Assembly (NCBI RefSeq): GCF_011058165.1
Contig: NZ_JAALEG010000011.1
Coordinates: 1 to 64,000 of the forward strand
DNA length: 64,000 nucleotides
Origin: Rhodococcus aetherivorans
Lineage (GTDB): Bacteria; Actinomycetota; Actinomycetes; Mycobacteriales; Mycobacteriaceae
Reading direction: 5' to 3'
A program made the position numbers and the translations under genes. The notes beneath the pieces are model-generated. The model was given only the letters and a program-made list of their open reading frames with translations. It had not been told where the DNA came from and did not search any database. This document shows, in pieces, positions 17,201 to 23,494 of the stretch. The stretch's first letter is position 1, and every line of letters begins with the position of its first letter.

Positions 17201-17465
17201 CAGCATCGGTGAGCAGGACGTGTTCGACGGGACCGTCCCGGGCACACACAACTTCGTTGCCGACGGCATCTCGGTGCACAACAGTCTCGAGCAGGACGCC
17301 GACATGGTGATCCTGCTGCACCGGCCCGACGCATTCGAACGTGACGACCCGCGCGGCGGCGAGGCGGACCTGATCCTCGGCAAGCACCGCAACGGTCCGA
17401 CCGCCACCATCACCGTCGCGCACCAGCTGCACCTGTCGCGGTTCGTGGACATGGCGCGGGGCTGA
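14250..17465 (+). CDS. dnaB: replicative DNA helicase DnaB with two inteins
   Basis: A 1071-aa precursor that yields a 462-aa helicase after removal of two inteins (residues 236-509 and 677-1011). The extein has the N-terminal DnaB domain (PPQDMVAEQSVLGGMLLSKDAI onward) and the RecA-like motor: Walker A ARPGVGK-STLGMDF split by intein 1, RLIVVDYLQLM as Walker B, CQLNRGPEQRTDKKP, and RESG-SLEQDADMVI split by intein 2. The GTG at 14250 starts VAVVDDRGHSDYPG and is the first plausible start upstream of the domain; the ATG at 14196 is possible but adds an Arg-rich stretch. The helicase unwinds the fork and recruits primase. Both insertions hit catalytic motifs, so the unspliced protein should be inactive. 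Confidence 0.96.
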   Translation: MAVVDDRGHSDYPGPPEEPAGDFGRQPPQDMVAEQSVLGGMLLSKDAIADVLEVLRPGDFYRPAHQAVYDAVLDLYSRGEPADPVTVSAELDRRGELRRIGGAAYLVTLTQTVPTAANASYYAEIVAEKAILRRLVEAGTRIVQYGYAGSEGQDVAEVVDRAQAEIFEVSERRTSEDFVPLEELLQPTMDEIDSIASRGGISLGVPTGFAELDEVTNGLHPGQMIIVAARPGVGKALALDTPLPTPGGWTTMGEVAAGDELLDAHGRPTRVLAATEVLHGRPCFEVEFSDGTVLVADEQHQWVTSDGGPSRVRTTGEIAASLADGHVVGNVAALQLPVADLPVAPFTLGAWLGGPSADPHVHMRVQGEGGFAEELMTLGARIPGAYQRASERQRRELLAGLLDAGGHVVDDGTVRFESDCARLRDDVAELLAGLGYTCTTTGSTVRFATDDDVFVLPSKAKAHKETRTGVPRERRIVAVRPVESVPVRCVEVDGEHLYLAGRSMIPTHNSTLGMDFLRSCSVKHGMASVMFSLEMGKTEIVMRLLSAEAKIKLGDMRSGRMTDDDWTRLARRMSEISEAPLYIDDSPNLTMMEIRAKARRLKQKHDIRLIVVDYLQLMTSGKKVESRQQEVSEFSRSLKLLAKELEVPVVAICQLNRGPEQRTDKKPMVSDLRESGCLTASTRVLRADNGCEVTLGELLASGEQPVVWSLDERMRMVARPMTKVFPSGRKEVFRLTLDSGRQVEATANHPFLTVDGWIPLGELTAGERVAVPRAVPAPLETHAVSEDDVVALAERTVADSSVPPQAFSLPKEQIAALVCHVWEGNGIVAWDAVEGRAAVRYPSADRRLADDLARLLLRIGVFARIAAAGTGSGWDVVVTGPENQAVFLHDVGAHGTAAQWVLAQLGPKLVRHDADTLTPDVEATLSRLLAVEELAPRELVAAAASRSAGGSRSSLAQVAGVLDTADIEMLATNNVYWDEIVSVTSIGEQDVFDGTVPGTHNFVADGISVHNSLEQDADMVILLHRPDAFERDDPRGGEADLILGKHRNGPTATITVAHQLHLSRFVDMARG
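14955..15776 (+). other. intein 1 in DnaB at the P-loop (class 3 type, endonuclease degenerate)
   Basis: A 274-aa in-frame insertion between Gly-Val-Gly-Lys and Ser-Thr-Leu of Walker A. The first residue is Ala instead of Cys or Ser. The C-terminus is MIPTHN followed by Ser. The Trp-Cys-Thr triplet that defines class 3 inteins is present: Trp67 in EQHQW (block B), Cys254 in RCVEVDGE (block F) and Thr272 in PTHN (block G). A LAGLIDADG-like segment reads LLAGLLDAGGHV, with the catalytic Asp replaced by Gly, and the partner motif reads LGAWLGG, also lacking its Asp, so homing activity is probably lost. P-loop DnaB inteins of this class are known from mycobacteria and mycobacteriophages; that they are redox-sensitive is reported for M. 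smegmatis. Confidence 0.92.
16278..17282 (+). other. intein 2 in DnaB (class 1, Cys start)
   Basis: A 335-aa in-frame insertion between RESG and SLEQDAD. The N-terminus CLTASTRVLRADNGCEVTL is block A with Cys1. Block B is ATANHPFLTVDGW, and the C-terminal blocks are EQDVFDGTVPGTHNFVADG and ISVHN followed by Ser. An endonuclease-like middle part contains QIAALVCHVWEGNGIV, where the acidic residue of a LAGLIDADG motif appears replaced by Asn; a second motif is not obvious, so homing is doubtful. Its splicing chemistry should be the standard pathway, unlike intein 1. Confidence 0.92.
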
Positions 17466-17505
17466 GAGATCCGGTTCGCATCACTTAGCGACGTCCGACG
17501 GATTC

Positions 17506-17563
17506 GCTCACCGATTCGGAATCTACCCACGCAATTGACGCGGCAAATTCCGAATCAGTGAGC
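17506..17563. terminator. long-stem bidirectional terminator candidate
   Basis: GCTCACCGATTCGGAAT at 17506-17522 and its inverted copy at 17547-17563 match at 16 of 17 positions, with a 24-nt loop. It lies 40 nt after dnaB and 12 nt before the end of the converging MFS gene, so it can stop both transcripts. There is no T-run. Confidence 0.7.
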
Positions 17564-17575
17564 AAGTTTCGAGTG

Positions 17576-18895
17576 TTACCGCACCGGCCGGCTCGTCGAC
17601 AGCGCGAGGGCGCCGAGTACGCCGACGGCGGCGAAGGCGTAGAAGCCCCAGGGGTAGGCGACGCCGGCCTGCAGCAGCGCGCCGCCGAGGATCGGACCGC
17701 AGATCGCGCCGATGCGGCCCACGCCGGCGGACCAGCCGAGCGCCGTGGCGCGTGCCTCGGCCGGGTAGGCCGCGCTCGTGAAGGCGTAGACGAGTACCTG
17801 GGAGCTGAAGACGAAGCACCCGGCGAGGAACACCAGCACGTAGACGCCGTAGGCGAGGTTGATGCTGAGCGTGGCGAGGAACAGCGCGGCGAGCGTGAAC
17901 CATGCGATGCCCGCGGTGCGGGCGCCGATCCGGTCGGCGACGCGGCCGGCGACGAGCAGGCCCGCGACGGCACCGGCGTTGAGCACGAGCAGCAGCGACA
18001 GCGACGCACCGAGGTCGTATCCGGCTTCCCGCATGATCGTCGGCAGCCAGGTGTTGAGGCCGTAGACCAGGAGCAGGCCCATGAATGAGGTGACCCAGAT
18101 GGACACGCTGGTGCGCAGCAGCTGCGGCGAGAACAGAGTCCGCACCGGCGATCCCGGTTTCGAGGTCTTCGCGACATCCGCGGGGCAGTCGGTGTCCGAC
18201 GGCACCGTGGTCACATCGATGGGCGGAAGTCCGTAGTCGGCGGCGATGCGCTCGGATTCGTCGTGCCGGCCTCGCACCGACAGGTAGGCCGGCGACTCGG
18301 GCAGGTAGCGGATCATCAGCGGGACGAGGACGAACGCCGGCAGGGTGCCCGCGATGAACATCGAACGCCACCCCGAACTTTCGAGGAGAACGAGGGCCAG
18401 CAGCGCGGTCGCCACGGCGCCGACGTGATAGCCGGTCATGACGGTCGTCGACGCGGATCCCTTTTTGCCGGGCATGAATTCGGCGACGATCGCCAACGCG
18501 GTGGGCAGTGCGCCGCCGAGCCCGAGACCCGCGAGGAAGCGCAGGCCGCCGAGCATCTCCGGCGAGGTCGCGAAAGCACACGCGAGTGTCAGCACCGAGA
18601 AGGCGGTGACGGAGAAGATGAGGGTGCGTCGCCGGCCGAGGACGTCGGTGAGGGTGCCGATAGCCAGGGCTCCGAGTGTCATGCCGACCAGGCCGGCGGT
18701 CGAGATGACCGTGAGGCCGCCTGCGTCGAGGTTCCAGTCCGGGTAGTCCAGCAACGCCGGATTCACCGCGCCGAGAACGACGAGGTCGAAGCCGTCGAGA
18801 AGTACCGCGACCCAGCACAGCGCGACGACGAGACTCGCGGAGCGGGTTGCGTGTCGGGGCGCCTGGGCGGCGGTCCGATCCGAGCTTGTTCGCAT
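17576..18895 (-). CDS. MFS transporter, aromatic acid:H+ symporter type
   Basis: A 439-aa protein with 12 predicted helices. Helix 1 carries DGFDLVVLG (the acidic D-x-x-D motif required in PcaK/BenK-type AAHS carriers), with the MFS loop DVLGRRRTL after helix 2 and LPESPAYL after helix 6. It probably imports a hydroxybenzoate-like acid with protons. The ATG at 18895 is preferred because AGGTG lies seven bases upstream; a GTG at 18904 is also possible. Not in an operon with its neighbours. No catabolic genes are close, so the substrate cannot be guessed from context. Confidence 0.87.
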   Translation of the reverse strand: MRTSSDRTAAQAPRHATRSASLVVALCWVAVLLDGFDLVVLGAVNPALLDYPDWNLDAGGLTVISTAGLVGMTLGALAIGTLTDVLGRRRTLIFSVTAFSVLTLACAFATSPEMLGGLRFLAGLGLGGALPTALAIVAEFMPGKKGSASTTVMTGYHVGAVATALLALVLLESSGWRSMFIAGTLPAFVLVPLMIRYLPESPAYLSVRGRHDESERIAADYGLPPIDVTTVPSDTDCPADVAKTSKPGSPVRTLFSPQLLRTSVSIWVTSFMGLLLVYGLNTWLPTIMREAGYDLGASLSLLLVLNAGAVAGLLVAGRVADRIGARTAGIAWFTLAALFLATLSINLAYGVYVLVFLAGCFVFSSQVLVYAFTSAAYPAEARATALGWSAGVGRIGAICGPILGGALLQAGVAYPWGFYAFAAVGVLGALALSTSRPVR

Positions 18896-19088
18896 AGTGC
18901 ACACCTGTTCGTAACCGAGTGATCGTTCGGATTGTGACTGCGCGCGCTGCGATACGTCAACTCGGCCGCGGCGCGGGGTCGACCGCGAAAATTGATCAGG
19001 CAGAATCTATTTCACTCAGCGAAAACGGCCATTGTGCTTACGGTCCGGGGATGGTGGGGGTCGGGATCCGCTCTGACCGAAATTCACG

Positions 19089-19140
19089 CGCCGCACCGGA
19101 ATTCGCTGCGGCAGTTCAGCGCGCGAATTCCGGTGCGGCG
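19089..19140. terminator. perfect 18-bp hairpin after the PPOX gene
   Basis: CGCCGCACCGGAATTCGC at 19089-19106 pairs perfectly with its inverse at 19123-19140 around a 16-nt loop. It lies 63 nt after the PPOX stop, in the 307-nt gap before the MFS gene. Terminator function is inferred; no T-run is present. Apart from this, only the MFS promoter region is expected in the gap. Confidence 0.65.
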
Positions 19141-19202
19141 TGCGGATCACGGTCGCCGTCGCGCCGGGGCGGCCCGGGAGCCGATCGTTCGAGTGTTGTG
19201 GC

Positions 19203-19619
19203 TCAGGTTCCGGCGTCCGAGGGATGTCGGAACGGGAGATCCTGCAGGTGAACTCGCTCGGGTTCGATGAGCGACACGATCGCTGAGCGCATGGGGAAGT
19301 CGCTGCCGATGTAGCGGTTGCTCATTCGGTCCATGATCGCGACCGCTTCGTCGCCTTCGAGTTCCTCGACGACCCGGCCGCGGACGACGACCGACCGATA
19401 CGGGTTGTGCTCATCGCAGACCGACACGGCGACGCGCCCGTCACGGCGCAGATTGGCGACCTTCCGGTTCTCCTGAGCGGAGAATATCGCCAAGTGATCA
19501 CCTTCGACCGCGATCCACACCGGGGAGACGTGCGGCGAGCCGTCGGGCATGAGCGTCGCGACGTGCGCCATGTTCCGCGCCCCGAGCAGAGCCCGCACGT
19601 CGCCGGACAGATCGGCCAT
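19203..19619 (-). CDS. PPOX-class flavin/F420-dependent oxidoreductase
   Basis: A 138-aa split-barrel protein. The N-terminus RALLGARNMAHVATLMPDGSPHVSPVWI is typical for the F420/FMN-binding PPOX (FDOR-B) group. GDHLAIFSAQENRKVANLRRDGRVAVSV continues the barrel, followed by an arginine-bearing VVVRGRVVEE strand. It probably dimerises and binds F420 or FMN. Substrate unknown. Single gene with its own hairpin terminator. Confidence 0.88.
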   Translation of the reverse strand: MADLSGDVRALLGARNMAHVATLMPDGSPHVSPVWIAVEGDHLAIFSAQENRKVANLRRDGRVAVSVCDEHNPYRSVVVRGRVVEELEGDEAVAIMDRMSNRYIGSDFPMRSAIVSLIEPERVHLQDLPFRHPSDAGT

Positions 19620-19677
19620 GCCCGGTAGCCTACTCGCGCCGACGACGGTGCCGAGGCTGTTTGCCGCCGCAGGGGAA

Positions 19678-20238
19678 TCAGCCCGCCGCGTAGCGGGAGA
19701 AGGTGATGCCGGAACGGAAGGCGTTCGCTGCGAGCAGGCGCAGCCGCGGCAACGCGAATCCGTCCGGAAACAACCGGCGTCCGCGGCCCTGCACGACGGG
19801 ATGGACGAACAGCCGGTATTCGTCCACGAGTCCGGCCTCGATCAGGGCGTGGCACAGCGAGATGCTGCCGGTGACCACGATGTCCCGGCCCATGCGCGCC
19901 TTCAGGGCGCGTATCGCGGCCAGAGGCTCGGCGGAGAGGACGGTGGTGTGCTGCCACTGCGGATCCGTCACGGTCGAGGACACCACGTACTTCTGCACCT
20001 GGTCGAGATACGCGGAGATGCCCGTGGGATCGTCGGTCCGCCCCGGCCAGTAGCCCCGGAAGTCCTCGAACGTCCGTCGGCCGAGCACCAGCGCGTCGGA
20101 CTCGCTGTCCTGCCGGTGCAGTTCCGCCAGATGATCCGAATTGTCCACCTCCGCCTGACCCTGGGGGTCGAACCAGTCCCCCAGCATCTCGATCGAACCG
20201 TCGAGGGTGACGTTCTGGGTGATGGCAAGTGTCCGCAA
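19678..20238 (-). CDS. dihydrofolate-reductase-like (RibD C-terminal) protein
   Basis: A 186-aa protein of the DHFR/RibD_C superfamily: MRTLAITQNVTLDGSIEM at the start, DALVLGRRTFEDFRGYWPG, and the NADPH-binding-like RDIVVTGSISLCHALIEAGLVDEYRLFVHPVVQGRGRRLF. The start is TTG at 20238, supported by AAGGAGGG six bases upstream. These proteins are NADPH reductases of mostly unknown substrate; true DHFR would be shorter and carry different active-site residues. Divergent from the cutinase gene. Confidence 0.87.
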   Translation of the reverse strand: MRTLAITQNVTLDGSIEMLGDWFDPQGQAEVDNSDHLAELHRQDSESDALVLGRRTFEDFRGYWPGRTDDPTGISAYLDQVQKYVVSSTVTDPQWQHTTVLSAEPLAAIRALKARMGRDIVVTGSISLCHALIEAGLVDEYRLFVHPVVQGRGRRLFPDGFALPRLRLLAANAFRSGITFSRYAAG

Positions 20239-20435
20239 CGGGTCCCTCCTTCCGACGTGATGCCCGTGTCGCTCCGCCTACGGGATACCGACCGCCCGGG
20301 CGCCGGGAACTCATCGCGACCCCGCCTACGACGCGGACATGTAACACGATTGCCGTCTCGAACGACTTTCCGACCGACGCGTCGACACCACAATCAGGGT
20401 CGTCGGCACGGACCGACTTCGGATGGGGATTGACC

Positions 20436-22184
20436 ATGGCACTTGACTGGGCGGTGCGAAACAAGCGGATTGTCGCGGCTGCGGTGGCACCCGTGGCGCT
20501 GGGCGCGGCGGCGGTGGTCGCCGTCGCTGTCTCGGAACCGTCGGCTCCGTCGACGGCCCCGACGACGCTGACCGCCTCGGTCACCGAGTGCCACGACATG
20601 GTCAGCATCGCGGTCGGCGGGCGCAACGACAGTCCCCGCCCCGGCACCCACGCGATGCTCCTCGACGCCGACGGGAACCCCCTGCCGGCCGCATCGTCCA
20701 CCGACTTCAGCAGCCCCTGGGTCGACGAGGTCGTGAACGCGCCGCGGGACGACGTGCCCGAGGGTTCCTACTCCGCCGTGTACGTCGAGTACCCGGCGAA
20801 CATGTCGTCGTACGACGACGCCGTCGAGGCCGGCGTGGACAACGCCGAGACCGTGATGCAGGCGATCCGCCAGGCATGCCCCGACACGAAGTTCGCCGTC
20901 GTCGGGTACAGCGAGGGCGCCGACGTTGCGCGCCGCGTGGCGATGGAGATCGGCAACCAGGAAAGCGCCGAGGACGGGTCGTACGAGATCGTCGATCCGG
21001 ATTCGGTCGTGGGTGTGGTCATCCTGGCCGACGCCGGGCGCACGGCGGGTGAGGGACCGTTCCCCGGCGCGGAGGACGAGTTCCGCAACCCGGACGGATT
21101 CGACCTCGCCTACCAGTCGGGCCGGAACAGCGCGTCGGGCAGCGGTTCGCTGCCGGGCACCTCGGGGAGCTTCGGGGCGCTGGACGGCAAGGTGGCGTCG
21201 TTCTGCTCGGAGGGCGACCTGACCTGCTCCGCTCCGGAGAACATCGCCCTGCTGCAGCTCGCGGTGAACGTAGGACGGCAGTTGAACGTCGACGCGCTCG
21301 AGCGCGACGGGCTCACCCCGGAGACCGCGCTGGACGTCGCCACGGTCCTCGGGCGGATCGCCATGGCCGCGTTCGCCGACATCCAGTCGCAGGAGAACTG
21401 GATGCAGAGCGACGAGACCTTCCTCGACGTCCTCATCAAGGTGTCGGATCCGTCCTACGAACCGGCCGTCCGCGACGTCGCCTCGACCGGCACGGACGGC
21501 GAGATCACCTCCGGTGAGCTGATCGACCTGACCTATCTGCCCGCGAAGCTGCGCAACGAGGTCATCGGATTCATCGCCGACAACGAGAACACCCTCGAGG
21601 TGGCGCTGAGCGATCCGTACCAGCAGACCCTCGGGCCGGACACCGGGCACCACTTCGACTACTGGCGCGATTCCGACCCCGAGAACGGAAAGCCCCTGAC
21701 GTCCGCGCAGTACGCGGCGGCATGGCTGACCCATCTGGCGAAGCAGGCCGAGAGCGGCGAGCTCGACAAGGCCGAGGCCGAGTCGACCGCTCCGCAGCTC
21801 GTCGTCTCGTCGAAGCCGATCGATCCGGCGCCGCTCCCGCCGACGACGGACGGCGACGTGGAGAAGGCCGCCGCCGGGGCCACCACGACCACCACGTCGT
21901 CGACCCCGGCGTCGCCGACTCGGGCCGCGGCCTCCTCGTCGGCTTCGCCGGCACCGGTGCCGCCCGTCCCGGCTGCGGCCCCGGCTCCCTCGCCCGCGGC
22001 CCCGGCTCCCTCGCCCGCGGCGCCGTCCCCGCTGCCGGCCGTGGAGCCCCTGCCTGCCGTGGAGCCGCTGCCGACCGTCGAGCCGACGACCGTCGCCCCG
22101 ACGACCGCGGAGTCGAGTGCCCCCGGGACCACGACGCCGGCCGCAACCACCACCCCGACGACCACGCCGGTGCCTCAGCCGTAG
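20436..22184 (+). CDS. cutinase-family serine esterase with long Pro/Ala/Thr tail
   Basis: A 582-aa exported protein. A hydrophobic signal/anchor follows AVRNKR (residues 13-32). The cutinase-type alpha/beta hydrolase core carries the nucleophile motif VVGYSEGADVARR near residue 160, with the acid and His expected in the DxxxH region near DTGHHFDYW. The C-terminal third is a low-complexity Ala/Pro/Ser/Thr region with internal repeats (APSPA, LPAVEP). ATG at 20436 has GGATGGGGA before it. Similar mycobacterial Culp proteins hydrolyse lipid esters at the cell envelope. The last bases overlap the converging membrane-protein gene by 10 nt. Confidence 0.85.
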   Translation: MALDWAVRNKRIVAAAVAPVALGAAAVVAVAVSEPSAPSTAPTTLTASVTECHDMVSIAVGGRNDSPRPGTHAMLLDADGNPLPAASSTDFSSPWVDEVVNAPRDDVPEGSYSAVYVEYPANMSSYDDAVEAGVDNAETVMQAIRQACPDTKFAVVGYSEGADVARRVAMEIGNQESAEDGSYEIVDPDSVVGVVILADAGRTAGEGPFPGAEDEFRNPDGFDLAYQSGRNSASGSGSLPGTSGSFGALDGKVASFCSEGDLTCSAPENIALLQLAVNVGRQLNVDALERDGLTPETALDVATVLGRIAMAAFADIQSQENWMQSDETFLDVLIKVSDPSYEPAVRDVASTGTDGEITSGELIDLTYLPAKLRNEVIGFIADNENTLEVALSDPYQQTLGPDTGHHFDYWRDSDPENGKPLTSAQYAAAWLTHLAKQAESGELDKAEAESTAPQLVVSSKPIDPAPLPPTTDGDVEKAAAGATTTTTSSTPASPTRAAASSSASPAPVPPVPAAAPAPSPAAPAPSPAAPSPLPAVEPLPAVEPLPTVEPTTVAPTTAESSAPGTTTPAATTTPTTTPVPQP

Positions 22185-22195
22185 GCCGGCTGAGG
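22173..22195. terminator. hairpin carrying the stop codons of two converging genes
   Basis: CCTCAGCC and GGCTGAGG form a perfect 8-bp stem around GTAGGCC. The stop codons of the cutinase gene and of the opposing membrane-protein gene both lie in it. Confidence 0.5.
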
Positions 22196-22855
22196 GCTCG
22201 CCTCGCGGATCGCCCTGGCCCTGGTCGTCGCCGCGACGACCAGGGCCAGGGCGGCGAAGGCGGGCAGCGGATGGCCGAGCAGAGTCGCGACGGCGAGGTC
22301 CGCGGCCACCGCGCCGGTCGCCATGGCGAAGACCCACGGCGGCGCGGCGGGCAGCTTCGCCTTCCCGGCCGACCACGGGGTGCGGCCCCACGGTTTCGCG
22401 ACCGACAACCACGCCTGGAACGCGAGGGCGCTGATCATCAGAGCGGTGCCCGCGATCATCGGTCCCGCCGGTCCGGACGTGCCGTCGCGGGCGGCGGCCA
22501 CCGAGCCGTTCAGGCCCGCCGACAGCAGGAGGATCCCCAGGTTCACCTGGACCACGGTGAGGACGAACTTGATCGCCACCCACCAGTAGCGCAGGAATCC
22601 CCACGGCGTCGCCGCCGCGAGGAGAAAGCCCGTGAACGCCGACGCGTTGGCCAGCGGAGCGAGCAGCGTGCCGTCGAGGTGCTGCGCCATGGTCGTGCCG
22701 GCCACCCGCACGGCGGGATCCACCGCGGTGCGGCTCAGCGTCAACAGAACGAGCAGTGCGAGGGCCTGGCCCATCCATCCCACGGACGTGACCACGTGCA
22801 GCCACACCGTCGCCTGCCGCCACCGCTGCCCCGGACGCTTCGCCATATGGTCCAC
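22175..22855 (-). CDS. integral membrane protein of unknown function
   Basis: A protein of about 226 aa with five or six hydrophobic helices (VWLHVVTSVGWMGQALALLVLL, TGFLLAAATPWGFLRYWWVAIKFVLTVVQVNLGILLL, a third pair after LSVAKPWGRTPWSAGKAKL). The His in the first helix followed by GW resembles small haem- or copper-related membrane proteins, but no family is certain. Starts at GTG 22855 or ATG 22846; neither has a clear ribosome binding site. The 3' end contains a perfect 20-bp inverted repeat. Confidence 0.75.
   Translation of the reverse strand: MDHMAKRPGQRWRQATVWLHVVTSVGWMGQALALLVLLTLSRTAVDPAVRVAGTTMAQHLDGTLLAPLANASAFTGFLLAAATPWGFLRYWWVAIKFVLTVVQVNLGILLLSAGLNGSVAAARDGTSGPAGPMIAGTALMISALAFQAWLSVAKPWGRTPWSAGKAKLPAAPPWVFAMATGAVAADLAVATLLGHPLPAFAALALVVAATTRARAIREASPQPAYG
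22211..22253. terminator. perfect 20-bp inverted repeat inside coding sequence, candidate bidirectional terminator
   Basis: CGCCCTGGCCCTGGTCGTCG at 22211-22230 is followed by CCG and its exact inverse complement at 22234-22253. It lies within the last 26 codons of the membrane-protein gene (encoding ALALVVAATTRARA) and 27 nt past the cutinase stop on the plus strand. The strength of the stem and its position between converging genes argue for termination of the plus-strand transcript. Confidence 0.65.
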
Positions 22856-22927
22856 TGTCGTCCGGCAGGCGCCGCAGGGTAATCCGGGATCACCCGGAGA
22901 ATCCCCCTGAAATCCGGTGCCCCGGGT

Positions 22928-23374
22928 TCAGCCGTGCTCGATGTACGACTCGAGTTGGTCGCGTTCGCACTGCAGTTCGTCGATCCGGCTCTTCACGATG
23001 TCACCGATGCTGACGATGCCTACCAGGTGGCCGTCCACCACGACGGGCAGGTGCCGGATCCGGCGTTCGGTCATGGTCTCGGCCAGGCTGTTCACCGTGT
23101 CGGTGGGCAGGCACGTGGACACCGTCGTGCTCATGATGTCCCGGACACGGGCGTCGAGCAGGGCGGGACCGTGCTGGTGGAGCCGGCGCACGACGTCGCG
23201 TTCGGAGACGATGCCGATCACGGCGTCGCCCTCCACCACGACGAGGGCGCCCACGTTGTGGCGGGCGAGTTCACCGATCATCTCGTCGACCGAGAGGTCC
23301 GGATCGACCGTGGCCACGACCGGCCCCTTGTTCCGCAGCACGTCCGCGATCCGCATCCGGGCACCCCGATCCAT
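22928..23374 (-). CDS. tandem CBS-domain protein
   Basis: A 148-aa soluble protein made almost entirely of two CBS domains: RIADVLRNKGPVVATVDPDLSVDEMIGELARHNVGALVVVEGDAVIGIVSERDVVRRL and VRDIMSTTVSTCLPTDTVNSLAETMTERRIRHLPVVVDGHLVGIVSIGDIVK. The pair makes a Bateman module that binds adenine nucleotides. The DVVRRL and RHLPVV motifs match stress-responsive stand-alone CBS proteins of actinobacteria. Start at ATG 23374 with GGGAG four bases upstream; ATG 23356 is an alternative. Single gene. Confidence 0.92.
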   Translation of the reverse strand: MDRGARMRIADVLRNKGPVVATVDPDLSVDEMIGELARHNVGALVVVEGDAVIGIVSERDVVRRLHQHGPALLDARVRDIMSTTVSTCLPTDTVNSLAETMTERRIRHLPVVVDGHLVGIVSIGDIVKSRIDELQCERDQLESYIEHG

Positions 23375-23494
23375 CCGCTCCCAGTCATCCGCCGTGACGG
23401 CGATCGATGGTTGTCGATCTTATTCCTGCAGTTCGACGAGACCCCGTGTGGTTATCCAGTCGTGACTCGATGGGCCGTACCGCGCGTCGGATCG

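Noticed and set aside
13692-17432. A 1246-codon minus-strand frame opposite dnaB
   Set aside because: Antisense shadow of dnaB and its inteins; no motif and no ribosome site.
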